A stretch of 6,998 bases of DNA from an uncultured Pseudomonadota bacterium (GCA_946478635.1 CAMLCX010000255.1:1-6998), one strand, 5' to 3'. Positions 1 through 6,780 are shown, counted from the first letter of the stretch. Numbers and translations: made by a program. The notes: a model not told the origin generated them from the sequence alone.

Positions 1-800
1 CCCACGACCACCCGCTTGCTCTCGTCTTCAATATCGACAACGTAGAGCGGCTCGGCCGCTGAAATCCCCAGACCGCGCCGCTGTCCCACGGTCACGCCGT
101 GAATACCGCCATGCCGTCCCAGAACCTTGCCGCTTCGATCGATGACCTCGCCGCAAGCAATGTCCGCCTCACCGGCATAGGAAGCGACGAGAGCCTTGTA
201 ATCACCGAAGCAGATATCCTGGCTCTCTTGACGCTCGGCGACCGGCAGGCCGAGCCGGCGCGCCTGTTCGCGCACCTCGGTCTTGTGCATTTCGCCCAGT
301 GGAAAGAACGTGTGCGCCAGCTGATCGCGCGACAGCGCGAAAAGAAAATAGGACTGATCCTTGCCGCGATCGGCGCCGCGCAAAAGCGCCACCGTTCCGG
401 AAGATTCATCGCGTGCAATCCGGGCGTAATGGCCGGTCGCAACGCCGTCGGCGCCTTGCTCGCGCGCCCACTTGAGCAAGGTGCCGAGCTTGAAATCGCG
501 ATTGCATGCCACGCAAGGATTAGGCGTGCGGCCGTGCAGGTAATCTTTGGCGAAAGGTTTCACCACGGTCTCGACAAATTGCGCGCGCAGATCAAGCAGC
601 GTATGGGAAATTCCCAACAGCTCGGCAACCTCCGCGGCGCCGCGATGATCCGAACATACCCGCGGTCCCTGATTCTCCTCCCACATGCGCAAGGACACCC
701 CCTGGACGTCATAGCCTTGCTCGACGAGCAACGCCGCCGCCACCGAACTATCCACGCCGCCGCTCATGGCGACGACAATTTTCTTACCATGGCCTTTCAT
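1..800 (-). CDS. mnmA: tRNA-uridine 2-sulfurtransferase MnmA, C-terminus cut by the window edge
   Basis: MnmA (TrmU) adenylates the C2 oxygen of U34 in Lys, Glu and Gln tRNAs and replaces it with sulfur, giving s2U; it acts in the cytoplasm. About 266 N-terminal residues are present and the C-terminal beta-barrel part runs off the left edge. The ATP pyrophosphatase PP-loop SGGVDSS is at residues 13-19. The GRTPNPCVACN stretch is at 90-100, the ATGHYAR motif at 121-127, the GKDQSYFL motif at 146-153 and SQDICF at 193-198. By alignment with E. coli MnmA, Cys99 and Cys197 match the catalytic pair Cys102 and Cys199. Cys96 lies where E. coli has Asp99. The ATG at 800 is used because it gives a short normal leader before the PP-loop; no clear Shine-Dalgarno precedes it, and a 9-bp repeat array lies just upstream. 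Its neighbour cysE is also in sulfur metabolism; no cysteine desulfurase gene lies between them. Identification is very secure, the start less so. Confidence 0.96.
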   Translation of the reverse strand, partial: MKGHGKKIVVAMSGGVDSSVAAALLVEQGYDVQGVSLRMWEENQGPRVCSDHRGAAEVAELLGISHTLLDLRAQFVETVVKPFAKDYLHGRTPNPCVACNRDFKLGTLLKWAREQGADGVATGHYARIARDESSGTVALLRGADRGKDQSYFLFALSRDQLAHTFFPLGEMHKTEVREQARRLGLPVAERQESQDICFGDYKALVASYAGEADIACGEVIDRSGKVLGRHGGIHGVTVGQRRGLGISAAEPLYVVDIEDESKRVVV

Positions 801-811
801 TGTTGATCTGT

Positions 812-849
812 CGGTTTGAACGTTTTGAACGGCTTGAACGATTTGAACT
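812..849. repeat. 9-bp-period tandem repeat (TTGAACGNN), cysE-mnmA gap
   Basis: Read on the plus strand, the hexamer TTGAAC starts at 816, 825, 834 and 843, exactly 9 bp apart. The three bases between copies vary (GTT, GGC, GAT, TCT). The array fills most of the 62-bp gap between the cysE stop and the mnmA start. The same family is present at 6781-6879, and two exact 16-base matches are shared (833-848 with 6854-6869; 824-839 with 6863-6878). The period is a multiple of three, so the plus strand can be read as Phe/Leu-Glu-Arg repeats, but no gene is supported there. The function is unknown. Confidence 0.85.
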
Positions 850-862
850 CTTTTGCGTTCTT

Positions 863-1597
863 CTAGCTTCCGGTATTCTTCAACAGCTCTTTGACTTTGT
901 TCAAAACTTCGCTTTCCTCCGCGGTCTTTTCTTCCAGGCCGCCCTGGCGCGTGCCCAGCTCGTCGACTCTCTTTTCAAGTTTTTCCACGTAGTCGGCGAG
1001 CGCACCGATTGCCTTGGCGACCGGATCGGGTAAATCCGCCGAGTTGAGATCGATGATCGCTTTGCCCGTCGGCGTATGCCGCGCCTCGATTTGCACGACT
1101 CTGCCGGGGATGCCAACCACGGTGGAATGCTGCGGCACCGACGACACGAGCACGGAACCGGCGCCGACCCGGCTATGGCGGCCGACAGTCACCGGGCCGA
1201 GCACCGCGGCGCCGCTGAAGATCGTTACCGAGTCTTCGATCGTCGGGTGACGCTTGATCGGCGCCGTCGATGTGCCGCCAAGGGTGACACCCTGGTAGAT
1301 GGTGACATCGTCGCCGATCTCGGTCGTCTCGCCGATCACCACACCCATGCCGTGATCGATGAAGCAGCGCCGGCCGATTTTCGCGCCGGGGTGGATCTCG
1401 ATGCCGGTGAGGAAACGGCCGACGTGGCTCACGAAACGTGCTAGCGTCGTCAACTGGCGCTGCCACAGCCAGTGCGCCAAACGATGGATCAGAATGGCGT
1501 GAAAGCCGGGATAGGCAATCGCCACTTCCCAGATGGACCGGGCCGCCGGATCGCGCTCGAAGACCGCCTGGATATCTTCTTTAAGTGTCTGCCACAT
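863..1597 (-). CDS. cysE: Serine O-acetyltransferase CysE with C-terminal coiled-coil extension
   Basis: CysE transfers acetyl from acetyl-CoA to L-serine, giving O-acetylserine, the acceptor that CysK/CysM turns into cysteine. The 244-residue protein has the short N-terminal helical region of Bacillus-type enzymes (about residues 1-65), not the longer E. coli one. A left-handed beta-helix of hexapeptide repeats follows, from about 66 to 170. The catalytic [10 protein letters not shown] block is at 81-90 (Asp81, His82). The acetyl-CoA/serine region reads GVTLGGTS at 103-110 and KRHPT at 115-119, so the usual GTGKxxGKRHP loop is here a [11 protein letters not shown] variant. GIPGRVV is at 162-168. 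Residues from about 193 to 240 look helical and charged with heptad character, a likely coiled coil beyond the usual end. The C-terminus is NTGS and lacks the terminal Ile that many CysE proteins insert into CysK. The ATG at 1597 begins MWQTLKEDI, a typical start for the family; the ribosome site is weak. Flanking gaps both hold short-period repeats. Confidence 0.96.
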   Translation of the reverse strand: MWQTLKEDIQAVFERDPAARSIWEVAIAYPGFHAILIHRLAHWLWQRQLTTLARFVSHVGRFLTGIEIHPGAKIGRRCFIDHGMGVVIGETTEIGDDVTIYQGVTLGGTSTAPIKRHPTIEDSVTIFSGAAVLGPVTVGRHSRVGAGSVLVSSVPQHSTVVGIPGRVVQIEARHTPTGKAIIDLNSADLPDPVAKAIGALADYVEKLEKRVDELGTRQGGLEEKTAEESEVLNKVKELLKNTGS

Positions 1598-1611
1598 GAG
1601 ACAAGACCTGC

Positions 1612-1697
1612 GGTGTTGGAGTGTTGGAGTGCTGGAGTAATGGTTCGATGAGCGCTGCCCGAATACTCCAATACTCCATCACTCCATTACTCCAATT
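1612..1697. repeat. Head-to-head 8-bp-period repeats (TGGAGTNN / NNACTCCA), cimA-cysE gap
   Basis: On the plus strand TGGAGT starts at 1617, 1625 and 1633, and a decayed copy (TGGTTC) follows at 1641. After a spacer, the reverse complement ACTCCA starts at 1665, 1673, 1681 and 1689. Both arms keep an exact 8-bp period with two variable bases per unit. The arms are complementary, so the whole segment can fold into a long imperfect hairpin with a loop around 1641-1660, in RNA or as a cruciform. It fills nearly all of the gap between the cimA stop and the cysE start. No T-run follows on the transcribed strand, so it is not a standard intrinsic terminator. Function is unknown; an mRNA-processing or insulating hairpin is one possibility. 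Confidence 0.85.
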
Positions 1698-1700
1698 CAT

Positions 1701-3284
1701 TCAGTTCCCCTGCCGGTGCCGTGCATCCTTGTAGAGCTTGTAGTCGATGCTGTCCGCCAACGCCTGCCAGCTCGCTTCGATGACGTTGTGTGATACGCCA
1801 ACCGTGCCCCATTTGTTTTTGCCGTCGCTCGATTCGATCAATACGCGCACCACCGCGCCGGTGCCTTCCCCGGATGAAAGCACGCGGACTTTATAGTCGA
1901 GCAGCTCCACTTGCTTGAGCGCCGGGTAAAATTTCGTCAGCGCTCGGCGCAACGCCTGATCGAGAGCGTTGACCGGCCCGTTGCCCATGGCGGCGGCGTG
2001 CTCGGTGACGCCGTCGACCTGGACCATGATCGTCGCTTCGGAAATCGCCGACTCGCCCTCCTTGCGCTTCTCATCGATGACGCGGAAACCGATAAGGCTG
2101 AAGTTTTTTCGCTTTTTGCCCAGCGCCTCCTGGATCAGAAGCTCGAAGGATGCCTCGGCGGCCTGAAACTCGTACCCCTGTCCCTCGAGCTCTTTGGTGC
2201 GCCGCAGGATTTCGCGCACGGCGTCGTTCTGATCCTTCATATCGATGCCGTACTCTTTGCCTTTATAGACGATGTTGCTCCGCCCGGACAGGTCTGAAAC
2301 CAGCACGCGCTGGCGGTTGCCCACCAGCTCCGGATCGATGTGCTCGTAGGTCTCGCGGTTCTTCAGCACGCCGGAAACATGCAGGCCGCCCTTGTGCGCG
2401 AAGGCGCTGTCGCCGACATAGGCCTGACGCTTGTTCGGTTGAATATTCGCGAGCTCATAGAAGAGCTGCGCGACATCGCGCAATTTTTTAAGCTGCGCGG
2501 CGGTGACGCACTTCTTGCCCATTTTGAGCTGCAGGTTGGCGATCACGGAGATCAAGTTCACGTTGCCGCAGCGCTCCCCGAAACCGTTGATGGTCCCCTG
2601 CACCTGGGTCGCCCCCATCTCCACACCGGCGAGCGTATTGGCCACCGCCAGCTCCCCGTCGTTGTGGCAGTGGATGCCGAGCGGCGTCTTGATGACACGG
2701 TTCACGTGATTGAGGGCGTCGCGCACCTCGCCGGGGAGCCGCCCGCCGTTGGTTTCGCAGAGCACGATCCAGTCAGCGCCGCCATCCTGCGCCGCTTTGA
2801 GACATTCGATCGCATATTCGGGGTTGGCGCGAAAGCCGTCGAAAAAATGCTCGGCATCGAACATCACCTCATCGACGCGCTTTTTCATGAAGGCGATCGA
2901 ATCGGCGATGAGCTCCAGGTTGGCCTTCTGGCTGATGCGCAAATCATCGCGCACGTGCAAGTCCCAAGTTTTGCCGACCAGCGTCACCACCGGCGTTTCG
3001 GCCGTGAGCAGCATTTTTAAATTGATGTCCTGGGATGGCTTGATACCAAATTTTCTGGTCGTGCCGAACGCCGCAATCTTGGCGTTCTTGAGCTTCAGCT
3101 TTTTTACGCGCTGAAAAAAATCGGCGTCGCGCGGGTTCGAGCCCGGATAGCCGCCTTCGATGTAGTCGATTCCCATTTCCTCGAGTTTTTCCGCGATGCG
3201 GAGCTTATCCTCGAGCGTAAAAGAAACATCCTCCGCCTGGCAGCCGTCGCGCAGTGTCGTGTCGTAGAGCAAAACGTCCTTCAT
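1701..3284 (-). CDS. cimA: (R)-citramalate synthase
   Basis: CimA condenses pyruvate with acetyl-CoA to (R)-citramalate, the first step of the threonine-independent route to 2-oxobutyrate and isoleucine. The 527-residue protein has a DRE-TIM metallolyase barrel at about residues 3-270. DTTLRDG is at 8-14 (Arg12 and Asp13 catalytic/metal site). The metal-binding [13 protein letters not shown] is at 205-217 (His205, His207). The GFGERCGN block is at 234-241. A linker follows, then a LeuA-type regulatory domain from about 385 to the end, which would be the isoleucine feedback site. The overall pattern, including [10 protein letters not shown] at 102-111 and the very long C-terminal half, fits the citramalate synthase subgroup better than isopropylmalate or homocitrate synthases. 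The exact substrate is inferred from this. The ATG at 3284 overlaps the lysC stop in an ATGA arrangement, with AGGGGA about 4 bases upstream, so translation is probably coupled to lysC. Confidence 0.93.
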   Translation of the reverse strand: MKDVLLYDTTLRDGCQAEDVSFTLEDKLRIAEKLEEMGIDYIEGGYPGSNPRDADFFQRVKKLKLKNAKIAAFGTTRKFGIKPSQDINLKMLLTAETPVVTLVGKTWDLHVRDDLRISQKANLELIADSIAFMKKRVDEVMFDAEHFFDGFRANPEYAIECLKAAQDGGADWIVLCETNGGRLPGEVRDALNHVNRVIKTPLGIHCHNDGELAVANTLAGVEMGATQVQGTINGFGERCGNVNLISVIANLQLKMGKKCVTAAQLKKLRDVAQLFYELANIQPNKRQAYVGDSAFAHKGGLHVSGVLKNRETYEHIDPELVGNRQRVLVSDLSGRSNIVYKGKEYGIDMKDQNDAVREILRRTKELEGQGYEFQAAEASFELLIQEALGKKRKNFSLIGFRVIDEKRKEGESAISEATIMVQVDGVTEHAAAMGNGPVNALDQALRRALTKFYPALKQVELLDYKVRVLSSGEGTGAVVRVLIESSDGKNKWGTVGVSHNVIEASWQALADSIDYKLYKDARHRQGN

Positions 3285-3294
3285 ACCGTCCCCT
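3281..3294 (-). promoter_or_regulatory. Coupled lysC stop / cimA start with Shine-Dalgarno
   Basis: The lysC TGA (3283-3281) and the cimA ATG (3284-3282) share bases as ATGA on the minus strand. AGGGGA at 3294-3289, inside the last lysC codons, gives a good ribosome site 4 bases before the cimA ATG. This decides the cimA start and indicates termination-reinitiation coupling between the two enzymes. Confidence 0.8.
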
Positions 3295-4504
3295 GCTTAC
3301 CGATAAACGCCTCGTGGAGCACCCGCACAGCGAGTTCCGTATACTTCGCCTCGATGACGACGGATATTTTGATTTCCGAAGTCGAAATCATCTCGATGTT
3401 AATACCCTCGCGCGCGAGCACTTCGAACATTTTCGCGGCGACGCCGGCGTGGGTGCGCATGCCGACGCCGACGACGGAGATTTTCGCCATATCCGTGTCG
3501 ATCTTGACGCCCTTGGCGTTGACCGCGCTGGCGGTCCTTTCGACGATGGCAAGCGCCTTTTTATGATCCGCTTTGGGCACGGTGAAAGTCAAATCGGTGG
3601 TGCCGTCCTCGCTGGCGTTCTGGATAATCATGTCGACGACGATGTGCGCGTCAGCGATGGGACCAAAGACCTGCGCCGCCAGGCCCGGTCGATCGGGCAC
3701 CCTGAGCAGCGTGATCTTGGCTTCGTTTCTGTCACAGGCCACGCCTGATACCAACACATCGCTCATGCTCTCCTCCTCGTTAACCAACCACGTTCCCTCC
3801 ACTTCCGCAAAAGTGGAACGGACGTGCACCGGCACGGAAAACTTTTTGGCAAACTCCACGGAGCGGATTTCCAAGACCTTGGCGCCGGTGCTCGCCAGCT
3901 CGATCATCTCATCATAGGATATGCGCGCGAGCTTGCGCGCATCGGGGCAGATGCCGGGGTCGGTCGTATAGACGCCTTCAACGTCGGTGTAGATTTCACA
4001 AGCCTGCGCATTCAAGAATGCCGCCAGCGCCACGGCGCTGGTATCCGAACCGCCGCGCCCGAGCGTCGTAATATTGTCGTCCTCGTCCACGCCTTGAAAG
4101 CCCGCGATCACGACCACCTCGCCGGCCTTCAGGGCAAGCAAGATCCGAGTGGAATCGATGCTCAAAATTCTCGCCTTGCCATAGGCGCTATCAGTGGCGA
4201 TGCGCACCTGATGGCCGAGGAACGAGCGCGCTCGCTGGCCTGCTTCTTTAAGCGCGAGCGTCAACAACGCAACCGAAACCTGCTCTCCGGAAGCTAGCAG
4301 GACATCCTTTTCACGATCGTCGGGAATCTCGGAAATTTCATGGGCGAGCGCAAGCAAACGATTGGTCTCGCCGGACATTGCCGAAACCACAACGACCAAA
4401 TCATGACCGGCCCGTTTAGCCGCGGCGCATTTCGCCGCCACCTGCTTGATTCGCTCGATCGAGCCGACCGACGTACCGCCGTATTTTTGTACCAGTAGAG
4501 ACAC
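3281..4504 (-). CDS. lysC: Aspartate kinase (aspartokinase)
   Basis: LysC phosphorylates L-aspartate to 4-phospho-L-aspartate, the first committed step towards lysine, threonine and methionine and, in many bacteria, diaminopimelate for the cell wall. The 407-residue protein starts with the amino-acid-kinase signature KYGGTSVG at 7-14. GRGGSDTSA, the nucleotide/substrate loop, is at 149-157. [11 protein letters not shown] is at 173-183. Two ACT domains follow at about 265-330 and 340-400; the second holds the [11 protein letters not shown] stretch that belongs to the inhibitor-binding interface in related enzymes. Length and layout match the stand-alone alpha/beta-type aspartokinases of Bacillus and Corynebacterium, with no homoserine dehydrogenase domain. 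The start is GTG at 4504; an ATG nine codon-widths upstream is out of frame and closes at once. The Shine-Dalgarno of the main start is poor (GGGGCTGG), whereas a much stronger one sits at an internal Met247. It is upstream of cimA and overlaps it by 4 bases. Confidence 0.97.
   Translation of the reverse strand: MSLLVQKYGGTSVGSIERIKQVAAKCAAAKRAGHDLVVVVSAMSGETNRLLALAHEISEIPDDREKDVLLASGEQVSVALLTLALKEAGQRARSFLGHQVRIATDSAYGKARILSIDSTRILLALKAGEVVVIAGFQGVDEDDNITTLGRGGSDTSAVALAAFLNAQACEIYTDVEGVYTTDPGICPDARKLARISYDEMIELASTGAKVLEIRSVEFAKKFSVPVHVRSTFAEVEGTWLVNEEESMSDVLVSGVACDRNEAKITLLRVPDRPGLAAQVFGPIADAHIVVDMIIQNASEDGTTDLTFTVPKADHKKALAIVERTASAVNAKGVKIDTDMAKISVVGVGMRTHAGVAAKMFEVLAREGINIEMISTSEIKISVVIEAKYTELAVRVLHEAFIGKQGTV
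3764..3778 (-). promoter_or_regulatory. Internal ribosome site and ATG in lysC, probable start of the aspartokinase beta subunit
   Basis: On the minus strand, AGGAGG at 3777-3772 lies 5 bases before an in-frame ATG at 3766-3764, which is codon Met247 of lysC. This is the strongest Shine-Dalgarno I see in the window. Initiation here would give a 161-residue protein (3766-3281) that consists of the two ACT domains only. In Bacillus subtilis aspartokinase II and in Corynebacterium, an in-frame internal start at nearly the same place produces the beta subunit of an alpha2beta2 enzyme. That this start is used here is inference from position and ribosome site. Confidence 0.7.
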
Positions 4505-4521
4505 TTACCAGCCCCGCATTC

Positions 4522-4553
4522 GATTTTAGATTTTCGATTTTGGATTTTAGATT
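4522..4553. repeat. 7-bp-period tandem repeat (GATTTTN), tsaE-lysC gap
   Basis: On the plus strand GATTTT starts at 4522, 4529, 4536 and 4543, exactly 7 bp apart with one variable base (A, C, G, A). A fifth, incomplete unit starts at 4550. The array lies 17 bp before the GTG start of lysC, in an 80-bp gap. Its AT-richness contrasts with the flanking genes. Because it sits directly in the lysC leader, it could affect initiation, but nothing in it matches a known leader element. Confidence 0.85.
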
Positions 4554-4579
4554 GCCGGTCAAGTGACAACCGACAATCT
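4549..4579. repeat. Imperfect hairpin next to the 7-bp repeat
   Basis: AGATTG (4549-4554) pairs with CAATCT (4574-4579). After one mismatch, CGGT (4556-4559) pairs with ACCG (4569-4572), leaving a 9-base loop. The left arm is the end of the 7-bp repeat array. On the transcribed strand it follows the tsaE stop by about 5 bases but has no T-run after it, so termination is doubtful. Confidence 0.55.
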
Positions 4580-4584
4580 GAATT

Positions 4585-5073
4585 TTACTTTTCACTATCG
4601 CTTATACTGCTGCGCATTTCGTTGGCAATCTCTTCATAGCGCGCGCCGTGTGCGCTAAAAGTGATCGCACGACCCGTCCGGCCGGCATGGGCCATTCTTA
4701 TTTCGAGATATTCGTCCACTTCGCCGGCCGGCAAATAGTCAAACCATTCGATCAGGCTTGCGCCATCCGAGTACAGGTATTCGCGCAAATTGAGCGCATC
4801 GATCTCCGCCGCTTTGCCGATACGGTAGAGGTCGATGTGATAAACCGGCAACCTGCCCTGATATTCGTTGATGAGTGTGAACGTCGGGCTCCGCACCCAG
4901 GCTTCTTTACCTACTTCAGCCCCAGCGGCGAAGCCCCGGGCAAAGCACGTCTTCCCCGAGCCCAACTCACCAATCAAGCCAATAATTTCGCCCCCTTGCA
5001 CTAACTTTCCAAGCTTTCGCCCCCAACTCATGGTCTTGCGGGCAGAGTTAGAAGTGACCGTCCACGACCCCAT
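4585..5073 (-). CDS. tsaE: tRNA threonylcarbamoyladenosine biosynthesis ATPase TsaE
   Basis: TsaE (YjeE) is the P-loop ATPase that works with TsaB and TsaD to transfer the threonylcarbamoyl group onto A37 of ANN-decoding tRNAs (t6A). The product is 162 residues if started at the ATG at 5073. The Walker A motif GELGSGKT is at 35-42. Next come the SPTFT motif at 63-67 and the HIDLYR motif at 79-84, the latter with the conserved Asp81 and Tyr83. The family EW pair is at 109-110. Length is normal for the family. TTG codons at 5082 and 5079 lie in frame just upstream. GGGGAG at 5089-5084 is 10 bases from the ATG and only 4 and 1 bases from the TTGs, so I prefer the ATG, though TTG 5079 stays possible. 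The gene follows nnr as in many bacteria, where nnr-like and tsaE genes are often adjacent; tsaB and tsaD are not in this window. Confidence 0.94.
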   Translation of the reverse strand: MGSWTVTSNSARKTMSWGRKLGKLVQGGEIIGLIGELGSGKTCFARGFAAGAEVGKEAWVRSPTFTLINEYQGRLPVYHIDLYRIGKAAEIDALNLREYLYSDGASLIEWFDYLPAGEVDEYLEIRMAHAGRTGRAITFSAHGARYEEIANEMRSSISDSEK

Positions 5074-5083
5074 CAGCAACAAT

Positions 5084-5089
5084 CTCCCC
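5084..5089 (-). promoter_or_regulatory. Ribosome binding site of tsaE
   Basis: GGGGAG on the minus strand precedes the candidate starts ATG 5073 (10-base spacing), TTG 5079 (4 bases) and TTG 5082 (1 base). The spacing argues against TTG 5082 and is the reason the start was moved inward. Confidence 0.6.
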
Positions 5090-5098
5090 AGTACAACT

Positions 5099-5104
5099 AG
5101 TATA
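5099..5104 (-). promoter_or_regulatory. Possible -10 box upstream of tsaE
   Basis: TATACT lies in an AT-rich patch (about 5098-5118) that stands out in the GC-rich context, with about 25 bases to the tsaE ATG. The position 17 bp upstream reads CAGTCT, a poor -35, so a sigma-70-type promoter is only tentative. If it is real, tsaE-lysC-cimA could be transcribed separately from nnr. Confidence 0.25.
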
Positions 5105-5122
5105 TTTTTATGGAGAATTCGA

Positions 5123-5180
5123 GACTGAGGCAGTTCCCGTGAGAACCCGGCAAAGCGGTCTCAGTCGCCGAAACCGGCGA
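5123..5180. other. Set of nested and adjacent inverted repeats in the nnr-tsaE gap, possible structured leader
   Basis: GACTGAG (5123-5129) is the exact reverse complement of CTCAGTC (5160-5166). Inside are a small hairpin GTTC/GAAC (5133-5136 with 5143-5146) and a short CCG/CGG pair (5147-5149 with 5156-5158). Directly beside the outer stem is a perfect 6-bp hairpin TCGCCG-AAAC-CGGCGA (5165-5180). Together they form a compact branched fold on either strand. On the minus strand this would lie in the transcript between nnr and tsaE. I do not recognise it as a known riboswitch or leader class. It could be an RNA leader, an operator with dyad symmetry, or chance pairing in GC-rich DNA. Confidence 0.45.
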
Positions 5181-5216
5181 AGAAAAAGTGATTTCTAAAA
5201 TGTCGCACGATCACTT
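5181..5216 (-). terminator. Weak intrinsic-terminator-like hairpin after nnr
   Basis: On the minus strand AAGTGAT (5216-5210), which begins inside the nnr stop codon, pairs with ATCACTT (5192-5186) over a 17-base loop. A T-rich stretch (TTTCT) continues directly from the stem. The stem is AU-rich and the loop long, so it would terminate weakly at best. Confidence 0.3.
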
Positions 5217-6762
5217 AAGGCGAAAGATCTCGCAGGCCGGAAGGCAGGCCTTCGACGATATCCGTTGCGATGAGTCCGATTTCGCCTTTATCTCTGGCGA
5301 CACGATCACCGACAAACCCATGCAGATAAACGCCGAGCTTCATGGCATCTTCGGGAGTAAGCCCCTGGCCTAACAAGGCGGCGAGCATACCGGCGAGCAC
5401 GTCGCCCATGCCGGCGCTTGCCATGCCGGGATTGCCGGTCGGATTGATAAAGGCTTTCCCATCGGGTGTAGCGATCACAGTCCGCGCCCCTTTGAGAATC
5501 AAATGACAGTGGTGTTCGACAGCGAACGAGCGCGCGATTGCGACCCGGTCTGCATTAACCTCGGCGGTAGTTTTTCCGGTCAGACGCGCCATTTCGCCGG
5601 GATGCGGCGTGAGCACCGGCGCGACTTTGGCGTGTTTCAAACGGTCGATCTCAAGCACCAGATTGTTGAGGCCGTCGGCATCGACCACCCATGGCCTATC
5701 CAGGTTTCGCAGCAGCCAGCGCAAGATACTTTGCGTCGCATGACTGACGCCGATCCCCGGTCCAAAAAGCACGGCGTTTTTTCGCTCCAGCACGCGGCGC
5801 CATTCGTCGTCGGTCAAGGGTTCGATTTCTTCGGCTGCGTTTTCGCGCAACAGTTCGGTCATCACTTCAATCAGCGCGCTGGCAAAAATGTTATTCAGCG
5901 AGCGGGGCGCTGCCAAAGTCGTCAAGCCGGCGCCGCACCGCATCGCTGCGCGACTGGAAAGAATCGCCGCGCCGGTTTTGCCGCGCGACCCTGCCAGCAC
6001 CAGCACATGGCCATTGCTGCCTTTGTGCGTATCCGGATCGCGGCGCGGTACCAGCCGGCCAATCGTTTCGCGCTCCAAAAGCTCGGTCTGAGGCGCCACT
6101 TCCGAGACCGCCCGATTATCGATACCGATGTCGCCAATCGCCAATTCACCGACATATTTCGCGCCGGGATAGGTGACTTCGCCGAGCTTCGGAAAGGCAA
6201 GCGCAACGGTCATCTCCGCCTGGATCGCCGAGCCGAGGGGTACGCCTTTGTCCGTGTCGAGTCCCGAGGGAATATCGACGGCGACCACCGGCAAACCGGA
6301 AGCGTTGATCAATGTAATCGCATCAGCAAAAAGCCCGCGCACCTCGCTTTTGATTCCAGTGCCCAAGAGAGCGTCGACGATCAGCGCGTTTTTACTGACG
6401 CGATCGTTGAGCTGATTCAAGTTTGCCGCGGCGATCTCGGTCACCTTGCCTTTAAGTTTTAGGTAAGCGCGCAGATGGTGCGCCGCGTCCCGTGACAGCT
6501 CGTCGCGTCGCGCCAGCAGCGCAACTTCGCAGGGAATGCGCTTTTTCTTGAGCAAGCGGGCGACGACAAATCCATCGCCGCCGTTGTTGCCCTTCCCGGC
6601 AACGATCAAGACACCTTTCTTGGCGTTGCGCGCGAACCGTTCGAGAATCGCTTGCGTGATCGCCGCGCCGGCGCGTTCCATCAGCGTTAGGCCCGGCACA
6701 CCGAACTTTTCGATGGTCAGCCGGTCGATTTCGCGCATTTCCGCCGCGGTAACGACAATCAT
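5215..6762 (-). CDS. nnr: Bifunctional NAD(P)H-hydrate epimerase / ADP-dependent (S)-NAD(P)H-hydrate dehydratase
   Basis: This enzyme repairs NADH and NADPH damaged by hydration. The N-terminal domain (YjeF/NnrE-like, about residues 1-215) interconverts the R and S epimers. The C-terminal ribokinase-fold domain (YjeF C-terminal/NnrD-like, about 230-510) dehydrates the S form using ADP. Visible motifs in order are GKGNNGGDGF at 56-65, VDALLGTG at 129-136 and VDIPSGLD at 162-169. The C-terminal domain shows HKGSNGHVLVLAGS at 246-259, GPGIG at 334-338, TPHPGEMARL at 385-394 and GNPGMASAGMGDVLAG at 443-458, with Asp454 in the catalytic GMGD. At 515 residues it is the normal length of the fused form. 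The ATG at 6762 is fixed by an in-frame TGA two codons upstream; no Shine-Dalgarno is visible. The upstream gap towards pdxJ holds the inverted 9-bp repeat and lacks the acpS gene often found there in related lineages. Confidence 0.97.
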   Translation of the reverse strand: MIVVTAAEMREIDRLTIEKFGVPGLTLMERAGAAITQAILERFARNAKKGVLIVAGKGNNGGDGFVVARLLKKKRIPCEVALLARRDELSRDAAHHLRAYLKLKGKVTEIAAANLNQLNDRVSKNALIVDALLGTGIKSEVRGLFADAITLINASGLPVVAVDIPSGLDTDKGVPLGSAIQAEMTVALAFPKLGEVTYPGAKYVGELAIGDIGIDNRAVSEVAPQTELLERETIGRLVPRRDPDTHKGSNGHVLVLAGSRGKTGAAILSSRAAMRCGAGLTTLAAPRSLNNIFASALIEVMTELLRENAAEEIEPLTDDEWRRVLERKNAVLFGPGIGVSHATQSILRWLLRNLDRPWVVDADGLNNLVLEIDRLKHAKVAPVLTPHPGEMARLTGKTTAEVNADRVAIARSFAVEHHCHLILKGARTVIATPDGKAFINPTGNPGMASAGMGDVLAGMLAALLGQGLTPEDAMKLGVYLHGFVGDRVARDKGEIGLIATDIVEGLPSGLRDLSP

Positions 6763-6780
6763 GGTTCACATCATTAAACG

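Noticed and set aside
99..806. Long plus-strand open frame (235 codons) opposite mnmA
   Set aside because: It is the antisense shadow of a clear MnmA frame; the translation has no recognisable motif.
800..1033. Plus-strand small protein with a Phe-Glu-Arg/Leu-Glu-Arg repeat (similar repeat also ending a plus-strand frame at 6536-6883)
   Set aside because: The peptide repeat follows from the 9-bp DNA period being a multiple of three. The frames continue into antisense of cysE and nnr, and no ribosome site supports them.
1612..1697. Intrinsic terminator of cimA
   Set aside because: The arms are long and imperfect, the loop is about 20 bases, and no T-run follows on the transcribed strand.
2340..3020. 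Plus-strand open frame (226 codons) opposite cimA
   Set aside because: It is an antisense shadow of a conserved enzyme with all catalytic motifs in the minus-strand frame.
5074..5082. TTG at 5082 as the tsaE start
   Set aside because: It would leave only one base between the Shine-Dalgarno and the start; ATG 5073 (or TTG 5079) is better spaced.
5123..5180. Known riboswitch such as c-di-GMP-I or mini-ykkC
   Set aside because: A GCAAAGC string and a CACGG loop suggested these, but the other conserved elements are missing and no downstream gene fits; left as an unassigned structured segment.
5503..6462. Long plus-strand open frame (319 codons) opposite nnr
   Set aside because: It lies wholly inside the nnr coding region on the other strand; long antisense frames are common in GC-rich genes and the product resembles no family.
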